Shown: positions 34,991 through 44,325, counted from the first letter of the stretch. The stretch: 45,219 nucleotides of DNA from a bacterium (GCA_030430165.1 JAUIGL010000054.1:1-45219); one strand, 5' to 3'. A program made the numbers and translations. Notes: generated from the letters alone by a model not told the origin.

Positions 34991-35090
34991 GCAGCGGCGC
35001 GCCCCGACGCGCCGGAGTCTACTCACAGCGGCGTGCCCCGACGCGCCGGAGTTTACTCGCAACGGCGCGCCCCGACGCGCCGGAGTTTCA
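34991..35090 (-). repeat. Three tandem 34-bp hairpin units after glmS
   Basis: Units start near 34991, 35026 and 35060 with a period of about 34 bp, each containing CGGCGCG-CCCCGA-CGCGCCG or a close variant. Read on the minus strand, as part of the glmS transcript, each folds into a GC stem-loop flanked by ACTC and GAGT. The last unit reaches into the glmS stop codon (35088-35090). No T-run follows. They could stabilise or end the glmS mRNA before ribBA. Confidence 0.75.
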
Positions 35091-36917
35091 CTCGACGGTG
35101 ACGCTCTTGGCCAGATTTCGCGGCTGGTCGACGTCGGTGCCGCGGTGCACGGCAACGAAATACGATAGCAGCTGCAAGGGAATACTGAGGATGATCGGCA
35201 TCAGCAGCGAGTGCACCGTCGGTACCCGAATGACGTCGTTGGCGACCTCCTCGACGGCAGGATCGTCGACGTCGGTGACGACGATGATCTGCCCACCGCG
35301 CGACTCCACCTCTTTCATGTTGCTGAGGGTCTTGGCGTAGGCGCCGTTCTTCGGCAGCAGCACCACCACCGGCATGGTCTCGCTGATCAGCGCGATCGGC
35401 CCGTGCTTGAGCTCCCCCGCCGGGTACCCCTCGGCGTGGATGTAGGAGAGCTCCTTGAGCTTGAGCGCTCCTTCGAGCGCGATCGGGTAGTTGAGGCCGC
35501 GGCCGACGAAGAGGAAGTTTTCGGCGTTGACGTAGCGCCTGGCCAGCGCGTCGATCTCGTCGGCCATCGCCAGTGCGTCGCGCATCGGTCCCGGCAGGTG
35601 GAGCAGACTCTCGATCAGCTCGCCCGAAGCGTCGGCGGCGAGGGTGCCGCGACGCCGGCCGATGTGGATGGCGATCAGCAGCAGCGCGGTCAGCTGGGTG
35701 ACGAACGCTTTCGTCGAGGCAACGCTGATCTCGGGCCCGGCGTGGGTGTAGAGCACGGCGTCGGAGCGGCGCGCGATGCTGGAGTCGACGACGTTGCAAA
35801 TCGCCGCGGTGCGAACCTTGGCGGCGCGCGCCGCTTCGACCGCGGCCAGCGTGTCCGCCGTCTCGCCCGATTGCGACACCGCGAGCAACATGCCGCGCCC
35901 GTCGAGAATCGGATCGCGGTAGCGAAACTCGCTGCCGTAGTCGACGTTGCAGGGCACTCGCGCCAGCTTCTCGATGAAGAACTTGCCGACCAGACAAGCG
36001 TGCCAGGCGGTGCCGCAGGCGACCAGGTCGATGCGTTCGACCTGGTTCCACCAGTCGTTGCTGCTTTCGAGGTCCTCCAGGGTCACGTCGCCCGATTCGA
36101 CCAACAGGCGCCCACGCATCGTGTCGATCGTTGCCTGCGGCTGCTCGTTGATCTCCTTCAGCATGAAATGCTTGTAGCCGCTCTTCTGCGCGGTCACCGG
36201 ATCCCAGGTGATGCGGCGCGGCTCGCGCTCGACCGGGGTTCCGTCGAACAGCGACAGCCGCACGCCGGCCGAGCTGATCTCGGCCATCTCGCCGTCCTCG
36301 AGGAACAGCATGTCGCGCGTGTAGTCGAGCAGCGCCGGCACGTCCGAGGCGACGAAGTTCTCACCGTCGCCGAGACCGATGACGATCGGAGTCGCGCTCT
36401 TCGCCGCGAACAGCTTGCCCGGCTCGTCGCTACTCATCACCACCAGCGCAAACGAGCCCTCCAGGCGGGCGATGGCGGCACGCGTCGCCGCCGCGAGGTC
36501 GCGCCCGCGCGCCATCTCGTCGTCGATCAGATGGGCGACGATTTCGGTGTCGGTCTCGGACGAAAACTCGCGCCCGCTGGCCTGCAGCTCGGCGCGCAGC
36601 TCGAGAAAGTTCTCGATGATTCCGTTGTGGATCAACACCACGCGGCCGGCGCGGTGCGGGTGCGCATTCGCCTCCGAGGGACGTCCGTGCGTCGCCCAAC
36701 GGGTATGTCCGATCCCGCTCTTACCGGGCAGCGGCTCGACGGCCAGCAGATTCTCCAGGTTCTTCAGCTTGCCGACCGAGCGCCGCACCGACACGTCGCC
36801 ATTGGCCAGCACGGCGAGACCGGCGGAGTCGTAGCCGCGGTATTCGAGCAGTTGCAGGCCGTGAACCAGCACGCCGCTCGCTTCGCGCTCGCCGACGTAT
36901 CCAACGATTCCGCACAT
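35088..36917 (-). CDS. glmS: Glutamine--fructose-6-phosphate aminotransferase (isomerizing)
   Basis: GlmS makes glucosamine 6-phosphate, the first step toward UDP-GlcNAc for peptidoglycan and lipid A. From ATG 36917 the protein has 609 residues, the same as well-known GlmS. Cys2 of MCGIVGYVG is the glutaminase nucleophile; HTRWATHGRPSEANAHPH follows near 75. Two SIS domains come next (CGTAWHACLVGKFFIEKLA, SQSGETADTLAAV, GRGLNYPIALEGALKLKE), and the conserved end PRNLAKSVTVE is intact. It is 76 bp downstream of glmU on the same strand. No glmS ribozyme-like sequence was recognised in that gap. Confidence 0.96.
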   Translation of the reverse strand: MCGIVGYVGEREASGVLVHGLQLLEYRGYDSAGLAVLANGDVSVRRSVGKLKNLENLLAVEPLPGKSGIGHTRWATHGRPSEANAHPHRAGRVVLIHNGIIENFLELRAELQASGREFSSETDTEIVAHLIDDEMARGRDLAAATRAAIARLEGSFALVVMSSDEPGKLFAAKSATPIVIGLGDGENFVASDVPALLDYTRDMLFLEDGEMAEISSAGVRLSLFDGTPVEREPRRITWDPVTAQKSGYKHFMLKEINEQPQATIDTMRGRLLVESGDVTLEDLESSNDWWNQVERIDLVACGTAWHACLVGKFFIEKLARVPCNVDYGSEFRYRDPILDGRGMLLAVSQSGETADTLAAVEAARAAKVRTAAICNVVDSSIARRSDAVLYTHAGPEISVASTKAFVTQLTALLLIAIHIGRRRGTLAADASGELIESLLHLPGPMRDALAMADEIDALARRYVNAENFLFVGRGLNYPIALEGALKLKELSYIHAEGYPAGELKHGPIALISETMPVVVLLPKNGAYAKTLSNMKEVESRGGQIIVVTDVDDPAVEEVANDVIRVPTVHSLLMPIILSIPLQLLSYFVAVHRGTDVDQPRNLAKSVTVE

Positions 36918-36993
36918 GAGGGGGAAGTCTACGGGGCAAACACGAAAATCGCCAGCGTCAATCCGCGCCGCACGGAGATCCGCGCGAGCACAC

Positions 36994-38415
36994 TCAGCCG
37001 CGCCGGCGGCGCGAGCCGGTTTTCTTCGACGCCTCGGCCGCCTTGCTGCGCCGCTTCGCCGCGACCCAACCGGGACGTTCCGACTGATCGCGCCGATTGA
37101 AGACCAACGCCCCCGAGCCGACGTCGCGCATGACCGTGGTCCCGGTCGCAATGTAGCTGTCGTCGGCAACCCGCACCGGCGCGACCAGCTGCGTGTCGCT
37201 GCCGATCATCACCCGCTTGCCGACGACCGTTCGGTACTTATTGAAGCCGTCGTAGTTGCAGGTGATGGTTCCGGCGCCGACGTTGGTCTCGCTGCCGATG
37301 TCGGCGTCGCCGAGGTACGCCAGGTGGTTGGCCTTGGCACCGTCGGCGAGGCGGGTGTTCTTGGTCTCGACGAAGTCGCCGATGTGAACGCCGGCGCCCA
37401 GCTGCGACCCCGGACGGAGGTGCGCAAACGGACCGATCTGGCAGTCGCGGCCGACCTTGGCCTCGGTCAGGACGCAGCCGAAGCGCAGGTGGACTCCGTC
37501 GCCGATCAGCGAATCGGTGATGAAGGAAGATCCGTCCAACTGGCAATCGCGGCCGATGCGGGTCGCGCCGCGCAGCTGTACGTTCGGCCCGATCACCGAA
37601 TCGCGGCCGATCCGGACGTCGGGACCGATGTAGGTCGTCGCCGGATCGATCAGGGTTACGCCCGCTGCCATCCAGCGGTCGTTGATCTGCGCGCGATACA
37701 CCGCTTCGAGCTCGGCGAGTTGCTTGCGGCTGTTGATCTGGCCGACCTCGGCCACATCGACGCGCACCGAGCCAACCTGCAGATCGCGCCGCAGCGCCTG
37801 CTCGACGATGTCGGTCAGGTAGAGCTCGTTCTGCGCGTTGTCCGGCTTGATCTTGCGCAGCAGGTCGAACAGAAGCGGCGCCGCCAGGCAGTAGACGCCG
37901 ACGTTGACCTCGCGGATCGCCCGCTGGGTCGGCGTCGCGTCGCGTTCCTCGACGATCCCGGCTACTCGCCGGCCCTGGCGAACGATCCGCCCCCAGCCGT
38001 GGGCGTCTTCGACGGTCGCCGTCAGCAGCGCCATGCCGCCACCGGTCTGACGATGGCTGCGCACCAGACGGCGGATCGTCTGCGGCCGCAGCAGCGGCAG
38101 GTCTCCGGCCATTACCAGCACCGGTCCGCGATAAGAGCCGAGGCGGCCGCGCGCCGCCTTCACCGCGTGGCCGGTGCCCTTTCGCTCGCGTTGCACCGCG
38201 AACTCGACCCCGTCGCCGCAGACTTCGCGCAGACCTTCGGAGTCGGGGCCGACCACGGCGACGATCGGCCTCGCACCCACCGAACGCAGCGCGTCCAGAG
38301 GCCATTGGATCAGCGGTTTCCCGGCGAAATGGTGCTCGAGCTTGGATCGCCGCGAAGCGAAACGAACACTGCGTCCAGCGGCGAGAACGATTGCTCCTAA
38401 CTGAGGCCGACCCAC
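36994..38415 (-). CDS. glmU: Bifunctional GlmU: GlcN-1-P acetyltransferase / GlcNAc-1-P uridylyltransferase
   Basis: GlmU makes UDP-GlcNAc. From the GTG at 38415 the protein has 473 residues and the uridylyltransferase motif sits at the family's normal place; the frame extends to a TTG at 38451, so the start is uncertain. The motif reads LAAGRSVRFASRRSK where most have LAAGxGTRMxSxxPK, with the Arg and Lys kept. GDLPLLRP and EVNVGVYC are present. The C-terminal beta-helix has the acetyltransferase His in GAKANHLAYLGDADIG and NVGAGTITCNYDG. A basic tail (RRSKAAEASKKTGSRRRRG) is an extra. Confidence 0.93.
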   Translation of the reverse strand: MGRPQLGAIVLAAGRSVRFASRRSKLEHHFAGKPLIQWPLDALRSVGARPIVAVVGPDSEGLREVCGDGVEFAVQRERKGTGHAVKAARGRLGSYRGPVLVMAGDLPLLRPQTIRRLVRSHRQTGGGMALLTATVEDAHGWGRIVRQGRRVAGIVEERDATPTQRAIREVNVGVYCLAAPLLFDLLRKIKPDNAQNELYLTDIVEQALRRDLQVGSVRVDVAEVGQINSRKQLAELEAVYRAQINDRWMAAGVTLIDPATTYIGPDVRIGRDSVIGPNVQLRGATRIGRDCQLDGSSFITDSLIGDGVHLRFGCVLTEAKVGRDCQIGPFAHLRPGSQLGAGVHIGDFVETKNTRLADGAKANHLAYLGDADIGSETNVGAGTITCNYDGFNKYRTVVGKRVMIGSDTQLVAPVRVADDSYIATGTTVMRDVGSGALVFNRRDQSERPGWVAAKRRSKAAEASKKTGSRRRRG

Positions 38416-38573
38416 CCCGCGGGCGATACCGCGCAGGCGCGGCAGGGTCAATGACGGTGCCCGACGACTACCGCCGACTCTTGGACGACGGGCATCGAGT
38501 TGATAGACAAGCCGACTGAGCCGACCCCGAGCGATGGCGCCGGAGTCGAATGTACACAGCGGGGGAGAAAGCC

Positions 38574-38930
38574 ATGCCGACCGTACGTTTCGTCAAACAG
38601 GACCTGACCGTCGAATGTCCCGTCGGCACCAACCTTCGCGCGCTCGCACTCGAGCACGAGGTCGACCTCTACGCATTCCCGGCCAACCTGATCAACTGTC
38701 GCGGCCGCGCCCTTTGCGGCACCTGTCGGGTCAAGGTTGGCGACGTCCGCGCGGTCTCCGAGATGACCGCCGAGCAGGCCAAGAAAGTGGGCTGGGAAGG
38801 CCCTGACTACCGGCTCGCCTGCAAGACCCAGGTGCTCGCCGACGTCGAGATCATCACCAATCCGCGCACCACCAAGCAGGGGTGGACCCAGCACCAGACC
38901 TACAAGTGGATGCAGGATCTGCCCTACTGA
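38574..38930 (+). CDS. 2Fe-2S ferredoxin
   Basis: From ATG 38574, with GGGGGAG about 8 nt upstream, the protein has 118 residues; an earlier ATG at 38550 lacks such a site. Cluster ligands are Cys42, Cys48 and Cys51 in NCRGRALCGTCRVKV and Cys83 in RLACKTQV, the plant-type CX5CX2C...C arrangement. The last 25 residues (TTKQGWTQHQTYKWMQDLPY) are an uncommon aromatic-rich tail. It would pass electrons between a reductase and an oxygenase or other redox partner; the convergent flavin reductase gene is a neighbour but not a proven partner. Confidence 0.9.
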   Translation: MPTVRFVKQDLTVECPVGTNLRALALEHEVDLYAFPANLINCRGRALCGTCRVKVGDVRAVSEMTAEQAKKVGWEGPDYRLACKTQVLADVEIITNPRTTKQGWTQHQTYKWMQDLPY

Positions 38931-38952
38931 GCCGAGCAGCCGCGAGCCGTCG

Positions 38953-39435
38953 TCAGAGCGGCTCGCTCACCGAGCGGTAGGCACCGCGGAAGTAGGTCAG
39001 CGGCATAGCGTCATTGGCGCTGCCCACCTCGATCTGGCCGACGAAGATCGTGTGGTCCCCACCCTCGTAGGTATGCACCACACGGCACTCGGCAAAGCCG
39101 ATCGTGCCCGCCAGAACCGGCGCGCCCAACTCGCCGGGCGCGTAGTCGAGGTCGGCGAACTTGTCGACGCCGGAGCTCGCGAAACGCTGCGAGACGTCTG
39201 CCTGCTCCATCGAGAGAAAATTGACGACGAACACCCTGGCTGCAGCAAACTGAGCGTGAGTACTCGATTCCTTGCCGATGCACACAAGCGCCAGCGGCGG
39301 ATCCGCCGAAACCGACGAGAACGCGGTGGCAGTGAGACCAAACGGCCGCCCCTCGGCGTCAACCGATGTCACCACCGTGACTCCAGCGGCGAAGCAGCCC
39401 ATCGTCTTGCGAAACGTGTCCTTGTCGACTGACAT
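38953..39435 (-). CDS. Flavin reductase domain protein (HpaC/HsaB-like)
   Basis: The 160-residue protein begins with FRKTMGCFAAGVTVVTS, then GLTATAFSSVSADPPLALVCI and ARVFVVNFLS, the signature of the small FMN-binding flavin reductases, with GDHTIFVGQIE near the end. These reduce free FMN or FAD with NAD(P)H for two-component monooxygenases. GGGGGGACCGAGG before the ATG supplies a ribosome-binding site. No monooxygenase gene is next to it. It lies 15 bp downstream of the DUF2889 gene and is likely co-transcribed with it. Confidence 0.9.
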   Translation of the reverse strand: MSVDKDTFRKTMGCFAAGVTVVTSVDAEGRPFGLTATAFSSVSADPPLALVCIGKESSTHAQFAAARVFVVNFLSMEQADVSQRFASSGVDKFADLDYAPGELGAPVLAGTIGFAECRVVHTYEGGDHTIFVGQIEVGSANDAMPLTYFRGAYRSVSEPL

Positions 39436-39450
39436 CCTCGGTCCCCCCTA

Positions 39451-40578
39451 TCACTTTCCAGCAGTGAGCCGTTCGAGCGGCCCATCCGGCCGCCACATGT
39501 GGCACGAGCCCGCCGCCGTGCCGATGCGCGGCGAGTCGCCGGCAACCGCCGAGCGCAGCAAGTCCATCTCCTCGATCAGCCCCGGCATGCTCTGCATCAC
39601 GACCGGCGCCATCATGAACACGAGATGCGACTCCGGGCTCAGGCCGGAATCGTCGCCAAGCCCCGCCTGGACCTGCGCGGAAAAGCCCTTACGTACGCTA
39701 AGGCCATGAATTTTATGGATATTCTCGACATCGGCCCAAGGGTCCGCGCAGCCGAATCCAGGCAACAGGCGCCGCTTGCGCCCGCCCACCCCGGACACCG
39801 TCATCTCGGGGAAACCCGTCTCCAGGTCGATCATCACCTCGAGCCCGCCGTCGAAAGACTCCTGTCCGGCACCGGACTCGGGCGGCCCGCCCCGCTGAAA
39901 ACAATCGGTCAGCGTTCCATGCAGCTCGAGCGCAAGATTCTCACCTTTTGCTGCATCGACCGTGACGCATCGCGACCACAGTACCTCGCCGGGTCTGGGC
40001 GACGGAGATTCGGCGAGACGCCGGCGCAATCCATCGTCCGCGAGCGCCGCGCGAACTGCCGGGCCGGCCAGCCGCAACAGCGTGAAAATGTGGAAACAGC
40101 CGAGCGAGCCGCCGACTACCGAGGCGATCGCTTCCGGGTACGAAGCGTCGAGCTCGGTCCCCACTACCCGCTGGACGTCCGCCAGACGACCGGTACAAGC
40201 CTCTCCCCCCGTGTGCTCCGAGCTGACATAGGGAAAGCTGTGCATCTGCGGCTCGACACTCGTAATCTTGCGCGTACCCGTGTCGACAGCGAAGCGGACC
40301 TCCATGTCGTGGACGACGCCCGGACCGCGCAACCTGGCGCCGAGTGGCAGGATCGAGCGCTTGCGCAGATCCATCAACCGCCCCTCGACTGCAATCTCCC
40401 CGGGCCGAGACCATCGGATCTTGAGCGTGATCACTCGCGTGTGCAGCGGAACGCCGGACATCGAGCCGGAACAGACATGATTCGGAGATGCGAAGCAACC
40501 GGCCACCCGCCCGCCCGAGGGCCTGCGGAGAAGCGTCGCCAACCGCTCACCGAGAGCCGTAAATGCGTTTGGCGTCAA
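39451..40578 (-). CDS. DUF2889-like protein
   Basis: The protein has 375 residues, without a signal peptide. The first half matches DUF2889 by pattern: [63 protein letters not shown] and [15 protein letters not shown], the last being the family's GCxH(L/I) motif. The second half is less familiar but has [19 protein letters not shown] and a [21 protein letters not shown] helix region. The function of DUF2889 is unknown. The start lies 120 bp from the divergent propeller gene. The domain call is from memory of the family pattern. Confidence 0.65.
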   Translation of the reverse strand: MTPNAFTALGERLATLLRRPSGGRVAGCFASPNHVCSGSMSGVPLHTRVITLKIRWSRPGEIAVEGRLMDLRKRSILPLGARLRGPGVVHDMEVRFAVDTGTRKITSVEPQMHSFPYVSSEHTGGEACTGRLADVQRVVGTELDASYPEAIASVVGGSLGCFHIFTLLRLAGPAVRAALADDGLRRRLAESPSPRPGEVLWSRCVTVDAAKGENLALELHGTLTDCFQRGGPPESGAGQESFDGGLEVMIDLETGFPEMTVSGVGGRKRRLLPGFGCADPWADVENIHKIHGLSVRKGFSAQVQAGLGDDSGLSPESHLVFMMAPVVMQSMPGLIEEMDLLRSAVAGDSPRIGTAAGSCHMWRPDGPLERLTAGK

Positions 40579-40589
40579 GAATTTTCAGA

Positions 40590-40619
40590 TTGACGGCGGC
40601 GCGCCGGTTCCTGTATTAC
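40590..40619 (+). promoter_or_regulatory. Possible promoter of the YVTN-propeller gene
   Basis: TTGACG (40590-40595) and TATTAC (40614-40619) are 18 bp apart in an otherwise GC-rich stretch, about 80 bp ahead of the chosen start. Confidence 0.35.
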
Positions 40620-40699
40620 AAGGCCGATCGCCCATTTTGCGGGCGAAGAACTGCCTGGCCGTGCCGAGCGCACCGGCAAACAGGCAACCGGAGTATTCC

Positions 40700-43102
40700 A
40701 TGGTGATGGTGGGGAATTCGAAACTCGTGGCATGTGGAAAAACCGTGGCGATCGCCTGGCTGGCGATTCTGGCGGCAGGCTTGCCGCCGTCCGCGGCGGA
40801 AGCCGAGCCGCTGGTCTACACGACCCGGCGCAACGGCGGTGTGGCGATCATCGATGCCGCCACCGTGAGCCAGATCGGCAGTGCCACGACCCAGCTGAAT
40901 CCGACCTCGCTGGCGATCAATTCAGACGGCAGCAAGGTGTACGCGGTCAACGAAACCTCCGAATCGGTGACCATCATCGATACCAGCGACAATTCGGTCA
41001 CCCACGTTCCGGTGGGCAATGCTCCCTCCGGCATCACGGTGTTGCCGGACGACAGCCTGGTCTTCGTCTCGTGCTTCATCGACGCAACCGTCCACGTCAT
41101 CGACGGCGCAACCGACATGCTGGTCGATACCGACCCCGTCGCCATGGGCGTAAACCCGATTGCGGTCGGGGTCGGCCCGCAGGAGCTGGCCGCCTCCCCC
41201 TCGGGAGACGAGGTTTGGGTCGGGCTCTCTTCGGTCGGCATCGACATCATCGACACGTCGTCGCTCGTCGTCGTCGACAGCGCGGCCCCCGCGGCCGCCC
41301 CTTCTGGTCTGGTCTTCACCACCGACGGCGCCGAGGTGTACGTCGGTGAGAGCGGCAGCGCCGTCGTCGAGGTCTTCAACGCGGCGACACGCGGCTCGCT
41401 CGGCAGCGTCGCCGTCGGCTCGGTTCCCTGGCGCCTGGCCGCCAGTCCGGACGGCAGCACGATTGCCGTCACCAACCTGATCGGCGGCTCCCTGTCGCTG
41501 ATCGACCCCGCCTCGCGGACGGTTACCGACACCGTCTCGGTGGGCGGCGGGATGCCGCCGAGCGGCGGAAATCCCTACGACGTCGCCATCTCGGGCGACA
41601 GCGCGACCGCTTTCGTCTCCGACGGATCGACAGTGCGCTTCGTCGACCTCGCCAGCGCAACCCAGGTCAACTCGGTCACGGTCGCCGGCAGCATCGGCAA
41701 CCGCGGCATCGTGGTTGGCCCGGACGGGGCGGTGACACCGACCGCGACGGCGACGGAAACCGTCACCGAGACGCCGACCGAAACCGAGATCCCAACCGAT
41801 ACGCCGACGGTCACCGAGGCGCCGACCGACACCCCGACCGCTACCCAGGCGCCGTCGGATACGCCGACCGCCACCGAGATACCAACCAGCACGCCTTCGC
41901 AAACGCCGGTACCGCCGACCGCCACCGCGACGGCGACCGATACAGTCCCGGCTACCGCAACCAGCACTGCCACAGCGACCGAGACGGCGACCGGGGTTCC
42001 GACCGGAACCGCGGCCACTGAAACTCCGACCGAAGTGCCGACGACTACGCCGACCGGAGCTCCCACCGGTACAGCGGCCACCGAAACGCCGACCATGGAG
42101 CCGACCGCGACGCCGACCCAGGTGGCGACCGAGACGGCGACCGTAGCCCCGACCGATACCGCCACCGAGGTACCGACCGAGACTCCCACCGGGGTTCCGA
42201 CCGGGACCGCGGCTACCGAAACGCCCACCTCGATGCCCACCGAGACCCCGACCGGAGTCCCGACCGGCACCGCGGCCACCGAGACCCCGACGACCGCACC
42301 TACCGATACGCCGACCCAGGTAGCGACCGAGACTGCTACCGTGGCGCCGACCGATACCGCCACCGAGGTACCGACCGAAACGCCGACCGGAGTCCCGACC
42401 GGCACCGCAGCCACCGAAACGCCGACCGAGATGCCGACCGACACGCCGACCGGGACCGCGGCCACCGAGACTCCGACCATGATGCCGACGGCGACGGCGA
42501 CCGGCACCGCAGCCACCGAAACGCCGACCGAGGTGCCGACGGCGACCAGCGAACCGACTGAAACGGCGACGCCGACGGCGACCGACACCGCAACCGTCGA
42601 CGCGACCGCAACCGCGACTGCAACGGCAACCGACACCGTCGACGCCACGGCAACGGCAACCGCGACGGCAACCGACACGGCGACCGTCGTCGACACGCCG
42701 ACCAACACACCGGTCGACACCGACACCCCGACGTCGACGCCGACTGACACCGCCCAGCTGCCGACCGACACGCCGACCGAGATCCCCACGGATACGGCTA
42801 CGGCGACCCCGTCGTCGACCAACACGCCAACCGAGGAGCCGACCGAAACCGAGGAGCCGACTGCCACCAGCACGGCTACCGAAACGGCGACGTCGACACC
42901 GACCGACACCGAAGAAGCGACGGCAACCCCGACCGACGAGCCGACGCCGACCGAAACCGAAGTGCCGACGCCAACCGTCGAGCGGCCGGTCGACGGTGGC
43001 TGCGCGGTGCCGACCGGCGACGGGCCGACCCCCGGATCGGCTTGGCTGCTGACCATCGCACCGGCGCTGATGATCCTGCGCCGACGGCGCTCCCTCATCT
43101 GA
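40700..43102 (+). CDS. Secreted YVTN beta-propeller protein with long Thr-Pro stalk and C-terminal anchor
   Basis: The ATG at 40700, with GGAG 6-7 nt upstream, gives 800 residues. A signal peptide ([20 protein letters not shown]) is followed by a seven-bladed-type propeller (about 35-345) with repeats such as [33 protein letters not shown] and [17 protein letters not shown]. Residues about 345-758 are Thr/Pro/Ala/Glu repeats (modules like [12 protein letters not shown]). The end has [10 protein letters not shown], a hydrophobic [11 protein letters not shown] and RRRRSLI, a sorting-tail layout like MYXO-CTERM. It is probably displayed on the surface, where the propeller binds a partner. Confidence 0.85.
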   Translation: MVMVGNSKLVACGKTVAIAWLAILAAGLPPSAAEAEPLVYTTRRNGGVAIIDAATVSQIGSATTQLNPTSLAINSDGSKVYAVNETSESVTIIDTSDNSVTHVPVGNAPSGITVLPDDSLVFVSCFIDATVHVIDGATDMLVDTDPVAMGVNPIAVGVGPQELAASPSGDEVWVGLSSVGIDIIDTSSLVVVDSAAPAAAPSGLVFTTDGAEVYVGESGSAVVEVFNAATRGSLGSVAVGSVPWRLAASPDGSTIAVTNLIGGSLSLIDPASRTVTDTVSVGGGMPPSGGNPYDVAISGDSATAFVSDGSTVRFVDLASATQVNSVTVAGSIGNRGIVVGPDGAVTPTATATETVTETPTETEIPTDTPTVTEAPTDTPTATQAPSDTPTATEIPTSTPSQTPVPPTATATATDTVPATATSTATATETATGVPTGTAATETPTEVPTTTPTGAPTGTAATETPTMEPTATPTQVATETATVAPTDTATEVPTETPTGVPTGTAATETPTSMPTETPTGVPTGTAATETPTTAPTDTPTQVATETATVAPTDTATEVPTETPTGVPTGTAATETPTEMPTDTPTGTAATETPTMMPTATATGTAATETPTEVPTATSEPTETATPTATDTATVDATATATATATDTVDATATATATATDTATVVDTPTNTPVDTDTPTSTPTDTAQLPTDTPTEIPTDTATATPSSTNTPTEEPTETEEPTATSTATETATSTPTDTEEATATPTDEPTPTETEVPTPTVERPVDGGCAVPTGDGPTPGSAWLLTIAPALMILRRRRSLI
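41740..42975 (+). repeat. Degenerate Thr-Pro coding repeats, with a 198-bp long-range duplication
   Basis: The stalk region repeats short ACN-CCN-ACN codon blocks. The longer segment from about 42113 reappears from about 42311 with the same amino acids ([20 protein letters not shown] and onward) but several synonymous base changes. Other modules, [10 protein letters not shown], recur six or more times. Confidence 0.85.
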
Positions 43103-43150
43103 TCGAAACGGCGGGGGCCGGCCAGCCGGTCCCCGCCGTCCTCGCCAGCG

Positions 43151-44071
43151 ATGGGGAGCGAGCCGAACCGACCGATGATCGAGTCGGCGGGCGACCTCCC
43201 ATCGCCCGAAATCGAGCTCGAGCGAGCCACCATCACGGCGCCGCAGGTTCGTCGCTTCATCTCCGCCGCCGGCCCCTCGGTCGGCGGCGAAGCCGTCGAC
43301 CCGGGCACCGTGCCGCTGAGCTACGCCCTCGCCATCCGGCGCGGCCACGGCCCGGAGCTCCGGGTTTCGCCCGACGCCTTCGGGATCCACGGCGGACACG
43401 ACATCGAGTCGAGTCGACCGCTGCGCATCGGCGGCGAGTACGCGGTCCTCGGCCGGGTCGAAGGTGTCTTCGAGAAGACCGGCCGCTCTGGCCCGCTCAC
43501 CATCGTCCAGCGCCTGGTCCGCTTGGTCGACCAGCAGGGCGAGCAGGTCGTGTCCATCCGCGACCGCCAAATCCTGCGCTGGAGGCCTCAGCGAGGCGCG
43601 GCAACGGCCGCGACGGAGAGTCGAGACGCAGACAGCAGCGCGAGCAACGCGACATCCTGGGCCGGCTGTGAGGACGCGGACCTCGAGGTCGGCACCTCGG
43701 TCGGCCCGCTGCTGCGCCCCGGTCCCAGCGCCGATCAGATCTCGGCCTGGGCGAGCTCCCTCCGTGACCGCGAGACTCTCTTCCACGACCAGGCGGGCTC
43801 GAGGCGTCTCGGCTTCGCCGATCTGGTCGTTCCCGGCCCGATGCAGTCGGCCTTCATCGACCACATGTTGCGGATCTATCTACCCGATTGGGACCTGCGC
43901 GGACTGTCGATGACCTTCCGCCAATCGCTGATCGCCGGCGATCGACTCTCCATCCACGGCGTGATCACCGACGCCGACGCCGACGATCGCACCTGCGACA
44001 TCGTCATCGAGAACGATGGTACCGGCGAAACCGCTTCGATTGGGGTCGCCCATTTGCGGCGAGCCGGTTGA
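43151..44071 (+). CDS. MaoC-like double-hotdog hydratase/dehydratase
   Basis: The protein has 306 residues and two hotdog halves. The first (about 15-150) resembles the FAS1-type dehydratase N-domain (PQVRRFISAAG, then FGIHGGHDIESSRPLRIGGEY and PLTIVQRLVRLVDQQGEQV). The second (about 180-305) has RDRETLFHDQAGSRRLGFADLVVPGPMQSAFI in sections and ends with ETASIGVAHL. Such proteins hydrate enoyl-CoA or acyl-ACP substrates. The classic Asp/His dyad is not clearly visible, so activity is uncertain. It follows the propeller gene by 48 bp, but the functions seem unrelated. Confidence 0.75.
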   Translation: MGSEPNRPMIESAGDLPSPEIELERATITAPQVRRFISAAGPSVGGEAVDPGTVPLSYALAIRRGHGPELRVSPDAFGIHGGHDIESSRPLRIGGEYAVLGRVEGVFEKTGRSGPLTIVQRLVRLVDQQGEQVVSIRDRQILRWRPQRGAATAATESRDADSSASNATSWAGCEDADLEVGTSVGPLLRPGPSADQISAWASSLRDRETLFHDQAGSRRLGFADLVVPGPMQSAFIDHMLRIYLPDWDLRGLSMTFRQSLIAGDRLSIHGVITDADADDRTCDIVIENDGTGETASIGVAHLRRAG

Positions 44072-44222
44072 GCGGACTGGGCAGTCGGGCGGGTTGCGAT
44101 CGGATTGGATTGGACAAGAGAAGGCTGGGGCTCGGGCTGAAGGCTGAGGCTGGGGGTGGTGGTCGCTGGCGCGACGATCGGTTCGGCCACAGTCCCTGCG
44201 GCGTGCCCTACCAGTCCGGCCA

Positions 44223-44325
44223 GGCGGCCGGATAGGCCGCCCCCCCATTTGGACGCCCGGCGTAGCCGGGCTTTGGCCGCGTCGGTCGCAGACCGCGCTT
44301 TGGCCGCCGCCGCAGGCGGCTTTGG
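44223..44325. repeat. Array of four hairpins with TTTGG spacers
   Basis: GGCGGCC-GGATA-GGCCGCC (44223-44241) is followed by GCCCGGC-GTA-GCCGGGC (44255-44271), a GGTC-GCA-GACC stem with flanking CGC/GCG (44278-44297), and GCCGCC-GCA-GGCGGC (44306-44320). TTTGG occurs at 44248, 44272, 44299 and 44321. Stems differ in sequence, but loops are GTA or GCA and spacers are constant. Confidence 0.75.

Noticed and set aside
35050..35060. TTACTC near the glmS hairpins as a further MerR half-site
   Set aside because: It is part of a 34-bp repeat after a stop codon, with no promoter-like context, and not paired with a GAGTAA at the operator spacing.
36918..36993. glmS ribozyme between glmU and glmS
   Set aside because: The gap is only 76 bp and shows no recognisable core sequence; the known ribozyme class is mainly in Gram-positive bacteria and is longer.
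35211..37100. 629-codon plus-strand frame opposite glmS
   Set aside because: It is a shadow of a complete, highly conserved GlmS of exactly the expected length.
40922..43864. 980-codon open frame on the minus strand opposite the propeller gene
   Set aside because: It is an Arg/Gly/Val-rich shadow. The plus strand has signal peptide, propeller repeats and anchor, and GC-rich Thr-Pro codons leave opposite frames open.
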